Shown here: piece by piece, positions 1-7,178 of the stretch | How the letters are laid out: each line of letters opens with the position of its first letter | Position numbering within the stretch: position 1 is the first letter of the stretch | DNA from: a virus | IMG/VR virus record: IMGVR_UViG_3300032893_000274 | Span: 1-23,455 of that record | Length of the DNA: 23,455 bases | Reading direction: 5' to 3' (one strand) | Notes under the pieces: model-generated | What the model saw: only the letters and a program-made list of their open reading frames with translations | Told to the model about the DNA's origin: nothing | Database searches by the model: none | Program-made: the position numbers and the translations under genes

Positions 1-79
1 CGAGGAGGTCAACAAGAACCTCCTACGCAACCATGCGAATGACGCCATGCGCCAGATCCTGAGCAGGGTCGAACGATGA
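1..79 (+). CDS. C-terminal end of upstream gene, probably terminase large subunit (partial)
   Basis: An open frame enters from the left edge and ends at TGA 77-79. About 25 charged residues are visible (ending Arg-Val-Glu-Arg), too few for a family match. The stop overlaps the portal start in an ATGA junction, so the two genes are translationally coupled. The terminase call rests only on position: the large terminase gene usually lies just before the portal in tailed phages. It could equally be a small gene between the two. Confidence 0.5.
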   Translation, partial: EEVNKNLLRNHANDAMRQILSRVER

Positions 80-1515
80 TCGCCGTCACGTCGCGCCAGA
101 ACCTCCTGTCATCTATCGCCACGCCGCGCGGACGCATGGCGCTGCGGACGCAGATCTACGGCTATCGGACCAGCCCCAAGCGGATCCCGGCCGACAGCAC
201 GTCCGCCATCATCAGCAATCAGGGCGGCTCGTACGTCATGGGCGACCGGTCGAGGGTCGGCAAGCCCAAGGCGCAGGTCTACCGGAGGTGGGCCGAGGGC
301 TCGGAATGGGTCCGGGCCGCCATCGACGTGCGCAAGACGCAGGTCAGCCAGAGCGAGTGGACGATCGCGAAGTTCGACCCGGACGGGCCGGAGCCGAGTG
401 TCACGCTCGCGGCCAAGATCAAGGAGATGTTCGAGCAGCCCAGCCCGACCGTCGACTCGTTCCGGAGCTTCATCGAGCCCATCATCGAGGACATCCTCGT
501 CCTCGATGCCGGGGTCATCGAGAAGGAGCGGACCTACCGAGGCGACCTCGTGTACCTGCACCCGGTCGACGGGGCGGAGATCCGGGTCAATGCGTACTGG
601 GACGGCACTGACCCGACCGAGGCCCGCTACTTCTGGTACCCGGACATGTTCGAGCGGGCCCGGTTCGCCAACCTCGACATGGTCTACATGATGGAGAACC
701 CGGCCACCTACCGGGTCGTCGGGCTGTCCAAACTCGAAGTCCTCAAGAACACCATCGACGCGGAGCTGAACGGCCACGCCTACAACAACCGGCAGGTGGT
801 CAACGCCGCTCCGGACGGCCTGCTCGACCTCGGCGAGGGCGCCCGCGGCGAGCAGGTCGACGCCTTCAAGGCGTACTGGAACGGAGAGGTCGCCGGTCGT
901 GGCGCGATGGCGTTCATCGGCGGGACCAAGAACGCGAAGTTCGTGCCGTTCCGCGGCTCCAACCGGGACATGCAGTTCCTTGAGTGGCAGATGTACCTCG
1001 TGCGGAAGATCTGCGCGGTGTTCGGACTGTCCACCATGGACCTCGCCATCTCTGGCGACTCCAACCGATCGACCGCCGACACGCAGTCCGAGATGACCGA
1101 GGATCGCGGCCTCCGGCCACTGCTCGGGCTGATCTCGAACTACCTCACGCGGGAGGTGGTCTGGGACCCGTCCTTCGGCGGTCGGGACAACAACCTCTGC
1201 TTCAAGTTCACCCGTCTGAACCTGAAGGAAAGCCTCACCCGCGCGCAGATCAACCGCTACGCACTCGCGGGCGTCAGCTGGAAGTCGATCAACGAGGCGC
1301 GGAACGACGACGGGCTTGAGCCCAAGACGGGAAAGCAGTACGACTCGATGATGGTCATCACGCCGACAGGAGCGGTCACGCTCGACGACGTTCCGTCCGC
1401 CGCGGACAACGCCGAGAGCAAGGCCCCCGCCCCGGCAGGACCTCCCTCGGGCGGCCAGTCGAAGCCGTCGGGCGGAAGCAAGCCCCCGTCGGGGAACAGC
1501 AAGAAGGAGCATTGA
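76..1515 (+). CDS. Phage portal protein
   Basis: This 479-residue protein fits the HK97/SPP1-type portal family in length and layout. A portal forms the dodecameric ring at the capsid vertex through which DNA is packaged and ejected, and it docks the terminase and the head-tail connector. Visible support: the early segment with W-x-x-G-S-E-W-V-R-A-A-I (about residues 68-80) typical of portal N-termini, a mixed alpha/beta core, a segment near residue 325 (MDLAISGDSNRSTAD) like the stem and crown region of this family, then I-N-E-A-R near residues 405-410 with a 'GLEP' turn that many portals share. The last ~40 residues are a low-complexity Pro/Gly/Ser/Lys tail, probably disordered. ATG 76 overlaps the preceding stop; the gene ends at TGA 1513-1515, touching the next ATG. 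Unusually, the protease and capsid genes do not follow directly but lie about 14 kb away. Confidence 0.88.
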   Translation: MIAVTSRQNLLSSIATPRGRMALRTQIYGYRTSPKRIPADSTSAIISNQGGSYVMGDRSRVGKPKAQVYRRWAEGSEWVRAAIDVRKTQVSQSEWTIAKFDPDGPEPSVTLAAKIKEMFEQPSPTVDSFRSFIEPIIEDILVLDAGVIEKERTYRGDLVYLHPVDGAEIRVNAYWDGTDPTEARYFWYPDMFERARFANLDMVYMMENPATYRVVGLSKLEVLKNTIDAELNGHAYNNRQVVNAAPDGLLDLGEGARGEQVDAFKAYWNGEVAGRGAMAFIGGTKNAKFVPFRGSNRDMQFLEWQMYLVRKICAVFGLSTMDLAISGDSNRSTADTQSEMTEDRGLRPLLGLISNYLTREVVWDPSFGGRDNNLCFKFTRLNLKESLTRAQINRYALAGVSWKSINEARNDDGLEPKTGKQYDSMMVITPTGAVTLDDVPSAADNAESKAPAPAGPPSGGQSKPSGGSKPPSGNSKKEH

Positions 1516-2000
1516 TGGCAGCCTCCCTCAGCCTACGCGTCTACACGGGCGCGGGGCCGTCTGAGTCTGGGGCCGTCACGGGCATCGACCTTGAGTCCGC
1601 CGACAACGCGACGAACTCGCTCGCCAACCGGCAGGCGAACCCGATCTCGGTCGGGACGTACAGCTACGAGAAGTGGCTGAAGCTCAAGGTTGACACCGCA
1701 CCCGCGAACGGCGTCACCAACTTCAAGATCTGGGGCGGCGGGTCGGACATGACCTCGACGACCCTCAAGTTCACGGCGAACTTCGTGACCTATCAGCAGG
1801 GCACGACCGCCGCCTCGACCATTGCCAACGTGGCCTTCACCGGCTACACGTCGGGCAACAAGGCGACATGGGACGCCTCGTCGTACACGGCAGCGAACGC
1901 GACGACCCGGTTCGCCGTGTTCCAGCTGGGCATCGACGCCACGGCCGGGCCGGGCAACTGGACCCAGCAGACGATCTCGTACTCCTATGACGAGACATGA
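1515..2000 (+). CDS. Small beta-rich probable virion structural protein
   Basis: 161 residues, starting at ATG 1515, which shares its A with the portal stop codon; GGAG lies just upstream. I do not recognise a named family. The sequence is rich in Thr, Ser, Ala, Gly and Asn with alternating hydrophobic residues (for example W-L-K-L-K-V near residue 55 and the final T-I-S-Y-S-Y), as expected of an all-beta jelly-roll or Ig-like fold. There is no signal peptide or membrane segment. Its coupling to the portal suggests a head decoration or other virion component. A TTG three bases earlier is a less likely start. Confidence 0.65.
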   Translation: MAASLSLRVYTGAGPSESGAVTGIDLESADNATNSLANRQANPISVGTYSYEKWLKLKVDTAPANGVTNFKIWGGGSDMTSTTLKFTANFVTYQQGTTAASTIANVAFTGYTSGNKATWDASSYTAANATTRFAVFQLGIDATAGPGNWTQQTISYSYDET

Positions 2001-2008
2001 TCTAGGTG

Positions 2009-2044
2009 TGTGTTTCTCGTAACAGAAGTGCTAGCATTCGGGAC
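2009..2044 (+). promoter_or_regulatory. Possible promoter for the homing endonuclease (leaderless)
   Basis: TAGCAT at 2032-2037 matches the actinobacterial -10 pattern TANNNT. It lies seven bases before the ATG at 2045, so initiation about seven bases downstream would begin at or next to the start codon. The -35 region (about 2009-2015, TGTGTTT) is weak. No good Shine-Dalgarno sequence precedes the ATG, which fits leaderless expression. The call rests on a short motif and its spacing only. Confidence 0.35.
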
Positions 2045-2491
2045 ATGGAAGACATCCTTCTCGTCCCGTATCTTGCTGGCTTCTTCGATGGCGAGGGCCA
2101 CATCGCGATTGGTCTCAACAAGAACCCGGGCGGAAAGCGCAGGTGGTACTTGCGCTTCGCCGCGCATCAGGTTGACCCAAGACCGCTGCGTCTCCTCCAA
2201 GAGAGATACGGCGGCTCAATCCAGTTCACCGACAGACGAGGGCAGCAGCGTCCCATCTACGAATGGGTGGCGACGTCAATCAAGGCATACAAGGCCCTAA
2301 AGGAGCTGAGCCCGTTCCTGATCGTCAAGGCGGACGAAGCCCGTCTTGCCATGGCTTTTCAGGAACTCTTGTTCTCTCGCGGGACCGATCGCTCCGTTCT
2401 GACGGCAGAAGAGGAGGACGCTCGCCACCGGATCTACCTCGCCATGAGGGAGATCAAGAAGCGCTCATACGAGACGCAGCAGGAGAAATAG
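2045..2491 (+). CDS. LAGLIDADG homing endonuclease (single motif, free-standing)
   Basis: 149 residues from ATG 2045. The LAGLIDADG helix is at residues 9-18 (YLAGFFDGEG), with Glu17 at the position of the metal-binding acidic residue. One motif means the enzyme should act as a homodimer and cut a long, partly palindromic site. Downstream blocks also fit the family: a helix ending Y-G-G-S-I, the W-V-A-T-S strand-helix, and a 'PFLIVKADEA' segment like the usual P-Y-L-x-x-K block. The frame stays open upstream to GTG 2006, but the motif and promoter spacing favour 2045. Its G+C is visibly lower than its neighbours and its codon choice differs (CTT, TCT, AGA, ATA), which suggests separate acquisition. 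The flanking genes look intact and I see no intron boundaries, so it is probably free-standing. Its likely target is a nearby sequence in related phages that lack it. Confidence 0.88.
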   Translation: MEDILLVPYLAGFFDGEGHIAIGLNKNPGGKRRWYLRFAAHQVDPRPLRLLQERYGGSIQFTDRRGQQRPIYEWVATSIKAYKALKELSPFLIVKADEARLAMAFQELLFSRGTDRSVLTAEEEDARHRIYLAMREIKKRSYETQQEK

Positions 2492-2496
2492 GCATC

Positions 2497-2667
2497 GTGG
2501 AGTACCCCGAAGGGGCTGTCGAACTTGAGGACATGAGCCCGGACGCCCCCCGCGTCAGGTGCTCCGAGTGCGGCAACGAGCTGCTCTCGGACCCGCGCGG
2601 GGGCGACTGGATCGAGCACCACGAGGACGGCACCCACACCTACCACCCGCCCTCCAGCGAGGTGTAG
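2497..2667 (+). CDS. 56-residue putative zinc-binding protein
   Basis: Short frame from GTG 2497 to TAG 2665-2667, with AGGAG at 2481-2485 (spacing a little long at 11 bases). It has one C-x-x-C knuckle (C-S-E-C) in the middle and a His cluster (H-H...H...Y-H) in the last 25 residues, so a C2H2-like metal site is possible. This resembles the many small zinc-ribbon proteins of actinophages, but no specific family is recognised and the function is unknown. A start at ATG 2533 would still keep both metal-ligand clusters. Confidence 0.55.
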   Translation: MEYPEGAVELEDMSPDAPRVRCSECGNELLSDPRGGDWIEHHEDGTHTYHPPSSEV

Positions 2668-2671
2668 CCTC

Positions 2672-3013
2672 ATGGACGAGCAGCTGGACGTCAGGGACCT
2701 CGGAGAGGTCTTCAACACACTCGCGGAACTCGCAGAAAGGCTGAAGCTCATCATGGCCCTGCTCGATCAGGCATTCACCGAACTCGCCAGCCTCGCGGCC
2801 GAGGCGCAGTCGGCGGCAACGCGCGTCACCACTGACCTCGCGTCGGTCGCTGCCGCGCGGGACGCTGCCGTGGCGCAGGTGGCAGATCTCCAAACTCAGG
2901 TTGCCTCCCTCACGGCCATGGCCGTGACGCAGGACGAGCTGGACACACTCTCGGCGCAGCTCGCGGCCGTCCTCGCTGCGGTTCAGGCCATCGACCCGGC
3001 GCCTGCGGCGTAG
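2672..3013 (+). CDS. Coiled-coil protein of unknown function
   Basis: 113 residues, starting at ATG 2672 with GAGG just upstream, four bases after the preceding stop. The protein is almost wholly Ala/Leu/Glu/Gln with heptad-like spacing from about residue 10 to 107, so a long alpha-helical coiled coil is likely. There is no catalytic motif, signal peptide or membrane segment. Such short helical proteins in phages are often oligomerisation, scaffold or tail-fibre accessory proteins; which of these applies cannot be told from sequence. It directly precedes the glycosyltransferase cluster. Confidence 0.6.
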   Translation: MDEQLDVRDLGEVFNTLAELAERLKLIMALLDQAFTELASLAAEAQSAATRVTTDLASVAAARDAAVAQVADLQTQVASLTAMAVTQDELDTLSAQLAAVLAAVQAIDPAPAA

Positions 3014-3037
3014 CCCGACGTTCTGGAGGGATCCCGG

Positions 3038-3742
3038 ATGGGCATCACCGTCTTGTGCCCCACGCGCGGCAACCCGGCCGCGCTCAGAGAAGCGCACCAG
3101 TCGTTCGTCGACACGGCCACCCGGCGGGACTCCCGTTTCGTGGCCGTGGTCGACGGCGACGATCCGCTGCTTGAGCAGTACGTCTCGGAGGCCGAGGATG
3201 TTGTCGACCTCCGGCTCGACCTCGTCCCCAAGGGCGAGACCGGGACCATGAACAAGGCGCTCAACTGGGCGGCCGTCCGATGGGCAAAACGCGACAGCGT
3301 CGTCGGCTTCATCGGCGACGACCACCGCTTCCGGACCCGTGGCTGGGACGACACGATCGTCTCAGTCCTCGACCGTGAGGGCGGCGGCTTCGCCTACGGC
3401 AACGACCTGTTCCAAGGCGAGCGGCTCCCGACGCAGGTGTTCATCTCCAGCCAGATCGTGCTGGCGCTCGGGTGGTTCGCGCCGCCAGCCCAGTGGCATC
3501 TGTACCTCGACGACGCATGGAAGCTGCTCGGCGACACGGCCGACTGCCTGTACTACCTGCCGGACGTCGTGGTCGAGCACATGCACCCGGCGGCTGGCAA
3601 GGCGGAGTGGGACGAGAACCACCAGCGCGTCAACTCGTCGGCGTTCTACGACCACGACCGGGCGGAGTTCGAGAGGTGGCGCCAGACCCGGATGGCGGAG
3701 GACGTGAGGACTGTGAGGCGTGCCATCGGGAGGTCGGCGTGA
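3038..3742 (+). CDS. GT-A-fold glycosyltransferase-like protein 1
   Basis: 234 residues, with a strong ribosome site (GGAGGGATCC, 3025-3034) before ATG 3038. The N-terminus V-L-C-P-T-R-G-N (residues 5-12) is the first beta strand and nucleotide-binding loop of family-2-like transferases. V-V-D-G-D-D follows at 37-42, then K-G-E-T-G-T-M-N-K-A-L-N at 65-76, the usual region after the second strand. G-D-D-H at 93-96 stands where the metal/UDP-binding D-x-D lies. Later blocks (Y-L-D-D-A-W at 156-161 and V-E-H-M-H-P at 179-184) match the acceptor-side acidic and His segments of these enzymes. It is soluble, with no membrane helix, so it should act in the cytoplasm. Donor and acceptor are unknown. 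Its stop overlaps the next GTG (GTGA). Confidence 0.78.
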   Translation: MGITVLCPTRGNPAALREAHQSFVDTATRRDSRFVAVVDGDDPLLEQYVSEAEDVVDLRLDLVPKGETGTMNKALNWAAVRWAKRDSVVGFIGDDHRFRTRGWDDTIVSVLDREGGGFAYGNDLFQGERLPTQVFISSQIVLALGWFAPPAQWHLYLDDAWKLLGDTADCLYYLPDVVVEHMHPAAGKAEWDENHQRVNSSAFYDHDRAEFERWRQTRMAEDVRTVRRAIGRSA

Positions 3743-4383
3743 GCCTCGTCTCGGTCATCATCCCGACCTACAACCGGAACGACCTCCTGTTCGGCCGGTG
3801 CCTGCCATCCGTGCTCGCCCAGACGCATCGCGAGGTCGAGGTCCTCGTCGTCTCGGACGGCATGGAGGGCGAGCAGCTCGAAGATCTTGAGAGTAGGTAC
3901 AAAGCTCTCCAGTTCGAGACGGAGTTCCCGCTCCGGCTGTGGGTCGTCGACCGCCAGCCGTACCCCGACGACCAGCACCTCCGGTGGGGGCTGTCCGGGC
4001 TCGCGGCGCGCAACTTCGGCCTCGACCACGCCCGCGGCGAGTTCGTCGCCGCCCTCGACGACGACGACAGGATGCTGCCGGACGCGATCGAGCGGCTGGT
4101 CGGCGAGATGGACGACAGCGTCGACTTCGTCTACGGCATCAGCGAGACGTGGAAGGACGGCAGGACGACTGGGCAGCTGTATGGCCGGTATCCGCCGGGT
4201 GACGGGGCGCTCTGCAACGGGGCGTACGTCTACCGTACGTCGCTGCCGTACCGCTTCGACCTCGACTGCACGAGCCGAGGCAGGGCTGGCGACGCCGACA
4301 TGTGGCTCCGGATGCTGGACGGCGGCGTGCGGTTTCGGTTCCTCCCGAGGATCGTCCACCAGTACCACAGGAACTGGCCGTGA
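3739..4383 (+). CDS. Family-2 glycosyltransferase 2
   Basis: 214 residues from GTG 3739, overlapping the previous stop, with GGGAGG at 3728-3733. It is a clear GT2 protein: S-V-I-I-P-T-Y-N-R (residues 5-13), V-L-V-V-S-D-G (35-41), A-A-R-N-F-G-L-D-H-A-R-G (89-100), and the D-x-D region A-L-D-D-D-D (105-110). D-A-D-M-W (185-189) fits the catalytic-base segment, and H-Q-Y-H follows near the end. It is shorter than many GT2 enzymes and lacks membrane helices, so it is probably a cytoplasmic enzyme that adds sugar to protein or glycan. Long frames upstream in the same register are not coding; the GTGA junction and ribosome site fix the start. Confidence 0.88.
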   Translation: MSLVSVIIPTYNRNDLLFGRCLPSVLAQTHREVEVLVVSDGMEGEQLEDLESRYKALQFETEFPLRLWVVDRQPYPDDQHLRWGLSGLAARNFGLDHARGEFVAALDDDDRMLPDAIERLVGEMDDSVDFVYGISETWKDGRTTGQLYGRYPPGDGALCNGAYVYRTSLPYRFDLDCTSRGRAGDADMWLRMLDGGVRFRFLPRIVHQYHRNWP

Positions 4384-5069
4384 ACATCCCGGTCCTCGGC
4401 GTACCGTACGTCAGCCAGTCAGGGCTACTCCGCAAGCTGTTCGAGTCGATCGACTACCCGGTCGACAGGATCATCGTCGTCGACAACAGCGAGCGCGGCG
4501 AGGCGCACGTCCCCGAGGGGGCAGTCCACATCTCGGCCCGCCACAACCTCGGCGTGGCGGCCAGCTGGAACCTTGTCATCAAGGCAGCCCCGAGGGCGCC
4601 GTGGTGGCTCATCGTCAATGCCGACGTGGAGTTCGAGCGGGGTGACCTGTGCCGTTTGGCCGGGAGCATCCTCGGTGGTCCCGCCATCTACCAGATGGAC
4701 GGCTTCGCTGCCTTCGCCATCTCGGCCGAGGCAGTCCAGACGGTTGGCCTGTTCGACGAGAACTTCGTCCCCGCGTACTACGAGGACAACGACTACCACC
4801 GCCGGGCCGTCCTGCTGGGCGTCCCCGTCATTCAGGTCCCGTCACGGCTGCGACACGCCGGGTCGATGGTGATCCGGGGAAGCGACCACTTCCGCAGCGA
4901 GAACAACCGCACATTCCCCCTCAACGGGGACTACTATCGTCGCAAGTGGGGCGGCATGCCCGGATCGGAGAAGTTCGCCACGCCGTTCGACCGAGGCGGG
5001 AGCCCGGCGCAGTGGGAGTTCGACCAGAGACGGCTGGCCGAGCTGACTTGGAGCCCAGAAGGAGCCTAG
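4380..5069 (+). CDS. Family-2 glycosyltransferase 3
   Basis: 229 residues from GTG 4380, again in a GTGA overlap. It has the rhamnosyl/galactofuranosyl-transferase-like GT2 layout: I-P-V-L-G-V-P-Y at the start, I-I-V-V-D-N-S (31-37), N-L-G-V-A-A-S-W-N (56-64), N-A-D-V-E-F (80-85) as the D-x-D block, and Y-Y-E-D-N-D-Y-H-R-R (133-142) as the acceptor/base segment. There are no transmembrane helices. The sequence differs enough from its two upstream neighbours that it probably uses another donor or linkage, so the three genes may build a short oligosaccharide in steps. The stop TAG abuts the next ATG. Confidence 0.87.
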   Translation: MNIPVLGVPYVSQSGLLRKLFESIDYPVDRIIVVDNSERGEAHVPEGAVHISARHNLGVAASWNLVIKAAPRAPWWLIVNADVEFERGDLCRLAGSILGGPAIYQMDGFAAFAISAEAVQTVGLFDENFVPAYYEDNDYHRRAVLLGVPVIQVPSRLRHAGSMVIRGSDHFRSENNRTFPLNGDYYRRKWGGMPGSEKFATPFDRGGSPAQWEFDQRRLAELTWSPEGA

Positions 5070-5387
5070 ATGACCACCATCGCGATCACCCCGGCCGCGC
5101 CGATCGCGGTCACGTCAGCCTGTCGCGTGGACGTGACGGACGCCCCGGTGAACGACGCCACGGCGTACGACGCCTCGAAGTACCCGAGCGAGCCCGCCAT
5201 CCTGTACTACCTCTCGTTCGAGCGGACCGGCTCGGACACTGGCAAGTCGCAGGCGTTCCAGCCTGCCGCCGACGGGTCGTTCACCTTCAACAGCTACATC
5301 TTCCCCGACGCGGGAAGCTGGACGGTCCACCTCCGGAAGGTCTCGGACGACTCGTCCGTCGCCCAGACGTCGGTGACCGTCTCCTGA
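5070..5387 (+). CDS. Ig-like / beta-sandwich small protein
   Basis: 105 residues from ATG 5070, directly after the glycosyltransferase stop, with AAGGAG upstream. The sequence alternates hydrophobic and Thr/Ser/Asp residues and ends in a G-S-W-T-V-H-L-R strand and an S-V-T-V-S strand, typical of Ig-like or PKD-like domains that decorate phage virions. There are no catalytic motifs. A perfect hairpin follows the gene, so its transcript may end or be stabilised there. A place in the virion surface is inferred from fold type and company only. Confidence 0.62.
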   Translation: MTTIAITPAAPIAVTSACRVDVTDAPVNDATAYDASKYPSEPAILYYLSFERTGSDTGKSQAFQPAADGSFTFNSYIFPDAGSWTVHLRKVSDDSSVAQTSVTVS

Positions 5388-5392
5388 CTCCA

Positions 5393-5427
5393 GAGGGCCG
5401 CCGCGGCTCCCCGGCACGGCGGCCCTC
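5393..5427 (+). terminator. Perfect 11-bp stem-loop after the Ig-like gene
   Basis: Arms GAGGGCCGCCG (5393-5403) and CGGCGGCCCTC (5417-5427) are exact reverse complements around a 13-base loop. No T-run follows, so it is either an actinobacterial-type terminator without U-tract or an RNA-stabilising hairpin. It lies six bases after the stop codon and before the methyltransferase ribosome site. Confidence 0.6.
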
Positions 5428-5455
5428 GAACATCGCTCACCGGGTGGAGGGATCC

Positions 5456-6055
5456 ATGCGGCGCATCCACAAGGAGCTGGCGTCTGCTGACGACGCCGTC
5501 GTGTACAACCTGCGCGGTGACGGTCAGGAGTTCACGATCTTCGGGGTCGTCCAGTCCGACCGGGTTGGCAAGGCGCGCGAGATCATCGAGGCTGTCCGTC
5601 AGGACGACCCGTCCGCCCGGAAGATCATCGAACTGGGCTGCTCGACGGGCGACATCAGCGGCTACTTCGCCCAGACCTGCGACGTCATCGGCGTGGACGT
5701 GGTGCCGGGTGCGGTCGCCGAGGCCAAGCGCCGCTATCCGATGGGCCGCTGGCTTGAGGCGAGGGTCGAGAGCCTGACGCCCGAGCACTGCGACATCCTT
5801 GTCCTGTGTGAGTTCCTTGAGCACGTCGCGGACCCGATCCTGCTGGCCCGGGAGTGGATGCCGCTCGCCAAGCACGTTGTGATCGGCCACCCGGTCGTCG
5901 GGAGCGGTGACGACCCGGAGCCGGGCCACCTCTGGGCGTACGACGCCCGCGACTTCGACGACTGGTGGAGGATCGGCGGCCACGAGATGGTCCGCGCCTA
6001 TTCGTTCGCCATGGGCCCGTACCAGATGGTGATGGGCTGGGGGAACCGGGCATGA
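5456..6055 (+). CDS. Class I SAM-dependent methyltransferase
   Basis: 199 residues from ATG 5456, with GGAGGGATCC (5446-5455) directly before it. Motif I, I-I-E-L-G-C-S-T-G-D, is at residues 57-66, the acidic ribose-binding strand I-G-V-D-V is at 78-82, and the motif IV/post-I region C-D-I-L-V-L-C-E-F-L-E-H-V is at 112-124. This is the Methyltransf_11/23 type, common for small molecules and sugars. There is no DNA-methyltransferase N-P-P-Y or P-C motif, so DNA modification is unlikely. Among glycosyltransferases the natural inference is O-methylation of a sugar or capping of a glycan, but the substrate is not shown by sequence. Its TGA overlaps the next ATG. Confidence 0.85.
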   Translation: MRRIHKELASADDAVVYNLRGDGQEFTIFGVVQSDRVGKAREIIEAVRQDDPSARKIIELGCSTGDISGYFAQTCDVIGVDVVPGAVAEAKRRYPMGRWLEARVESLTPEHCDILVLCEFLEHVADPILLAREWMPLAKHVVIGHPVVGSGDDPEPGHLWAYDARDFDDWWRIGGHEMVRAYSFAMGPYQMVMGWGNRA

Positions 6056-6228
6056 GGCTGCGGCTGGAACGCGAGGCGTTCGACTACCAGACGCTCAGGG
6101 TGAACCTCGGCTGGCCGGAGCACTCCGTCAGGCTCCACGCCATGGCCGGAATCATCGCGTCGAGCGGTGCCACCTCCCTCTTGCGCTTCCCGACCATGTA
6201 CGACTTCCAGATCTGGGTGTGCTCGTGA
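6052..6228 (+). CDS. 58-residue protein of unknown function
   Basis: Short frame in an ATGA overlap with the methyltransferase; its own stop overlaps the GTG of the epimerase (GTGA). The product has an Arg-rich start, an aromatic middle and no recognisable motif. Continuity of the overlap pattern and the G-rich stretch at 6038-6045 upstream of its ATG support real translation. It might be an accessory subunit or simply a coupling peptide between two enzymes; I cannot decide. Confidence 0.5.
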   Translation: MRLRLEREAFDYQTLRVNLGWPEHSVRLHAMAGIIASSGATSLLRFPTMYDFQIWVCS

Positions 6229-7178
6229 CCACTGTGCTCGTCACCGGGGCGTCAGGCTTCCTCGGCTCCCACTTCCTAGACTGGCTGATCCGGAACAAGT
6301 CGGACGACCTCGACCTGTGGTGCGTCGACCTCAACCCACACCCGCTCGGCATCCCCTACGATCATCAGGACCTCGGCCTGTGGCTGGAGGACTTCGACGT
6401 CGACTGCGACCTCGTCTTCCACATGGCCGCCCCGGTCGGCGGCAGGGAGAAGATCGAGGGCGATCCGCTGTACAACGCGGACAGCCTGCGGCTCGACTCC
6501 GCGCTGTTCCGCTGGGCCGTGAAGCACGCGAAGACCGTCGTCTACCCGTCCTCGTCCGCCGTGTACGGGACGGTGCTCCAAGACGCCGACGGGCAGCCGA
6601 TGTTCGAGGGCCAGTTCGACCCGTCGGGCATGACGTGGCTGGCCCCTGACGAGATGTACGGGTTCACGAAGCTCGCTGGTGAGGTGCTGGCATGGAAGTC
6701 CGTCGCCTACGGGCTCAACGCGCTCTGCATCCGGCCCTTCTCGGGGTACGGCGAAGGCCAGAGCTTCGAGTACCCGGTGCCCTCCATCGCGCGCAGGGCG
6801 CTGCACCGGGAGAACCCGCTGACAGTCTGGGGACCGGGGACGCAGCGCCGGGACTTCATCCACGTGGACGATCTGGTGGCGGCGACGATGGCCCGGCTGG
6901 AGCGACCGGTGGAGGGCTATGAGGCCCTGAACCTCGGGAGCGGGAGGGGCACGGACTTCGACGAGGTCGCCCGGATCTGCGCCGAGGTCGTCGGGTACAG
7001 CCCGCACATCCTGCACCGGGTCGACAAGCCCGTCGGCGTCACCTCCCGGGTCGCCGACGTGACCCGGATGCGGCAGTTCTACGAACCGAAGGTCGGGCTT
7101 CGCGAGGGTCTGGAGCGTGTCGTCAACTTCATCCGCTCATTCGAGGAGGCGGCCGGTGCCCAAGACGATCAGGACTGA
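6225..7178 (+). CDS. NAD-dependent epimerase/dehydratase (extended SDR, nucleotide-sugar type)
   Basis: 317 residues from GTG 6225, chosen for its GTGA overlap; GTG 6219 is a close alternative. The Rossmann signature T-G-A-S-G-F-L-G-S is at residues 7-15 (G8, G11, G14). The catalytic Ser lies in P-S-S-S-A-V-Y-G (108-115), with Tyr145 and Lys149 in Y-G-F-T-K. R-D-F-I-H-V-D-D-L-V (209-218) is the substrate-binding block of UDP/GDP/dTDP-sugar epimerases, dehydratases and reductases. All catalytic residues are present, so it should be active. It would convert an activated sugar in the cytoplasm, giving the neighbouring glycosyltransferases a donor. The exact reaction (4-epimerase, 4,6-dehydratase or synthase/reductase) cannot be fixed from sequence. 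Confidence 0.9.
   Translation: MTTVLVTGASGFLGSHFLDWLIRNKSDDLDLWCVDLNPHPLGIPYDHQDLGLWLEDFDVDCDLVFHMAAPVGGREKIEGDPLYNADSLRLDSALFRWAVKHAKTVVYPSSSAVYGTVLQDADGQPMFEGQFDPSGMTWLAPDEMYGFTKLAGEVLAWKSVAYGLNALCIRPFSGYGEGQSFEYPVPSIARRALHRENPLTVWGPGTQRRDFIHVDDLVAATMARLERPVEGYEALNLGSGRGTDFDEVARICAEVVGYSPHILHRVDKPVGVTSRVADVTRMRQFYEPKVGLREGLERVVNFIRSFEEAAGAQDDQD

Noticed and set aside
109-1512. Long minus-strand open frame opposite the portal gene
   Set aside because: High-G+C shadow of the portal: Arg/Val/Leu/Asp-rich, no ribosome site, no family pattern. All convincing genes are on the plus strand.
2001-2496. Group I intron housing the homing endonuclease
   Set aside because: The preceding gene ends with a normal stop before the endonuclease, the next gene has its own start, and I could not pick out conserved intron core elements. 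A covariance-model scan would settle it.
4649-5455. Upstream extension of the methyltransferase frame
   Set aside because: The 5' part overlaps the glycosyltransferase and Ig-like genes in another frame and has no domain pattern. GGAGGGATCC directly before ATG 5456 fixes the real start.
5456-6055. DNA methyltransferase for anti-restriction
   Set aside because: It has a small-molecule type SAM fold without N-P-P-Y or P-C catalytic motifs or a target recognition domain; sugar or small-molecule methylation fits better.
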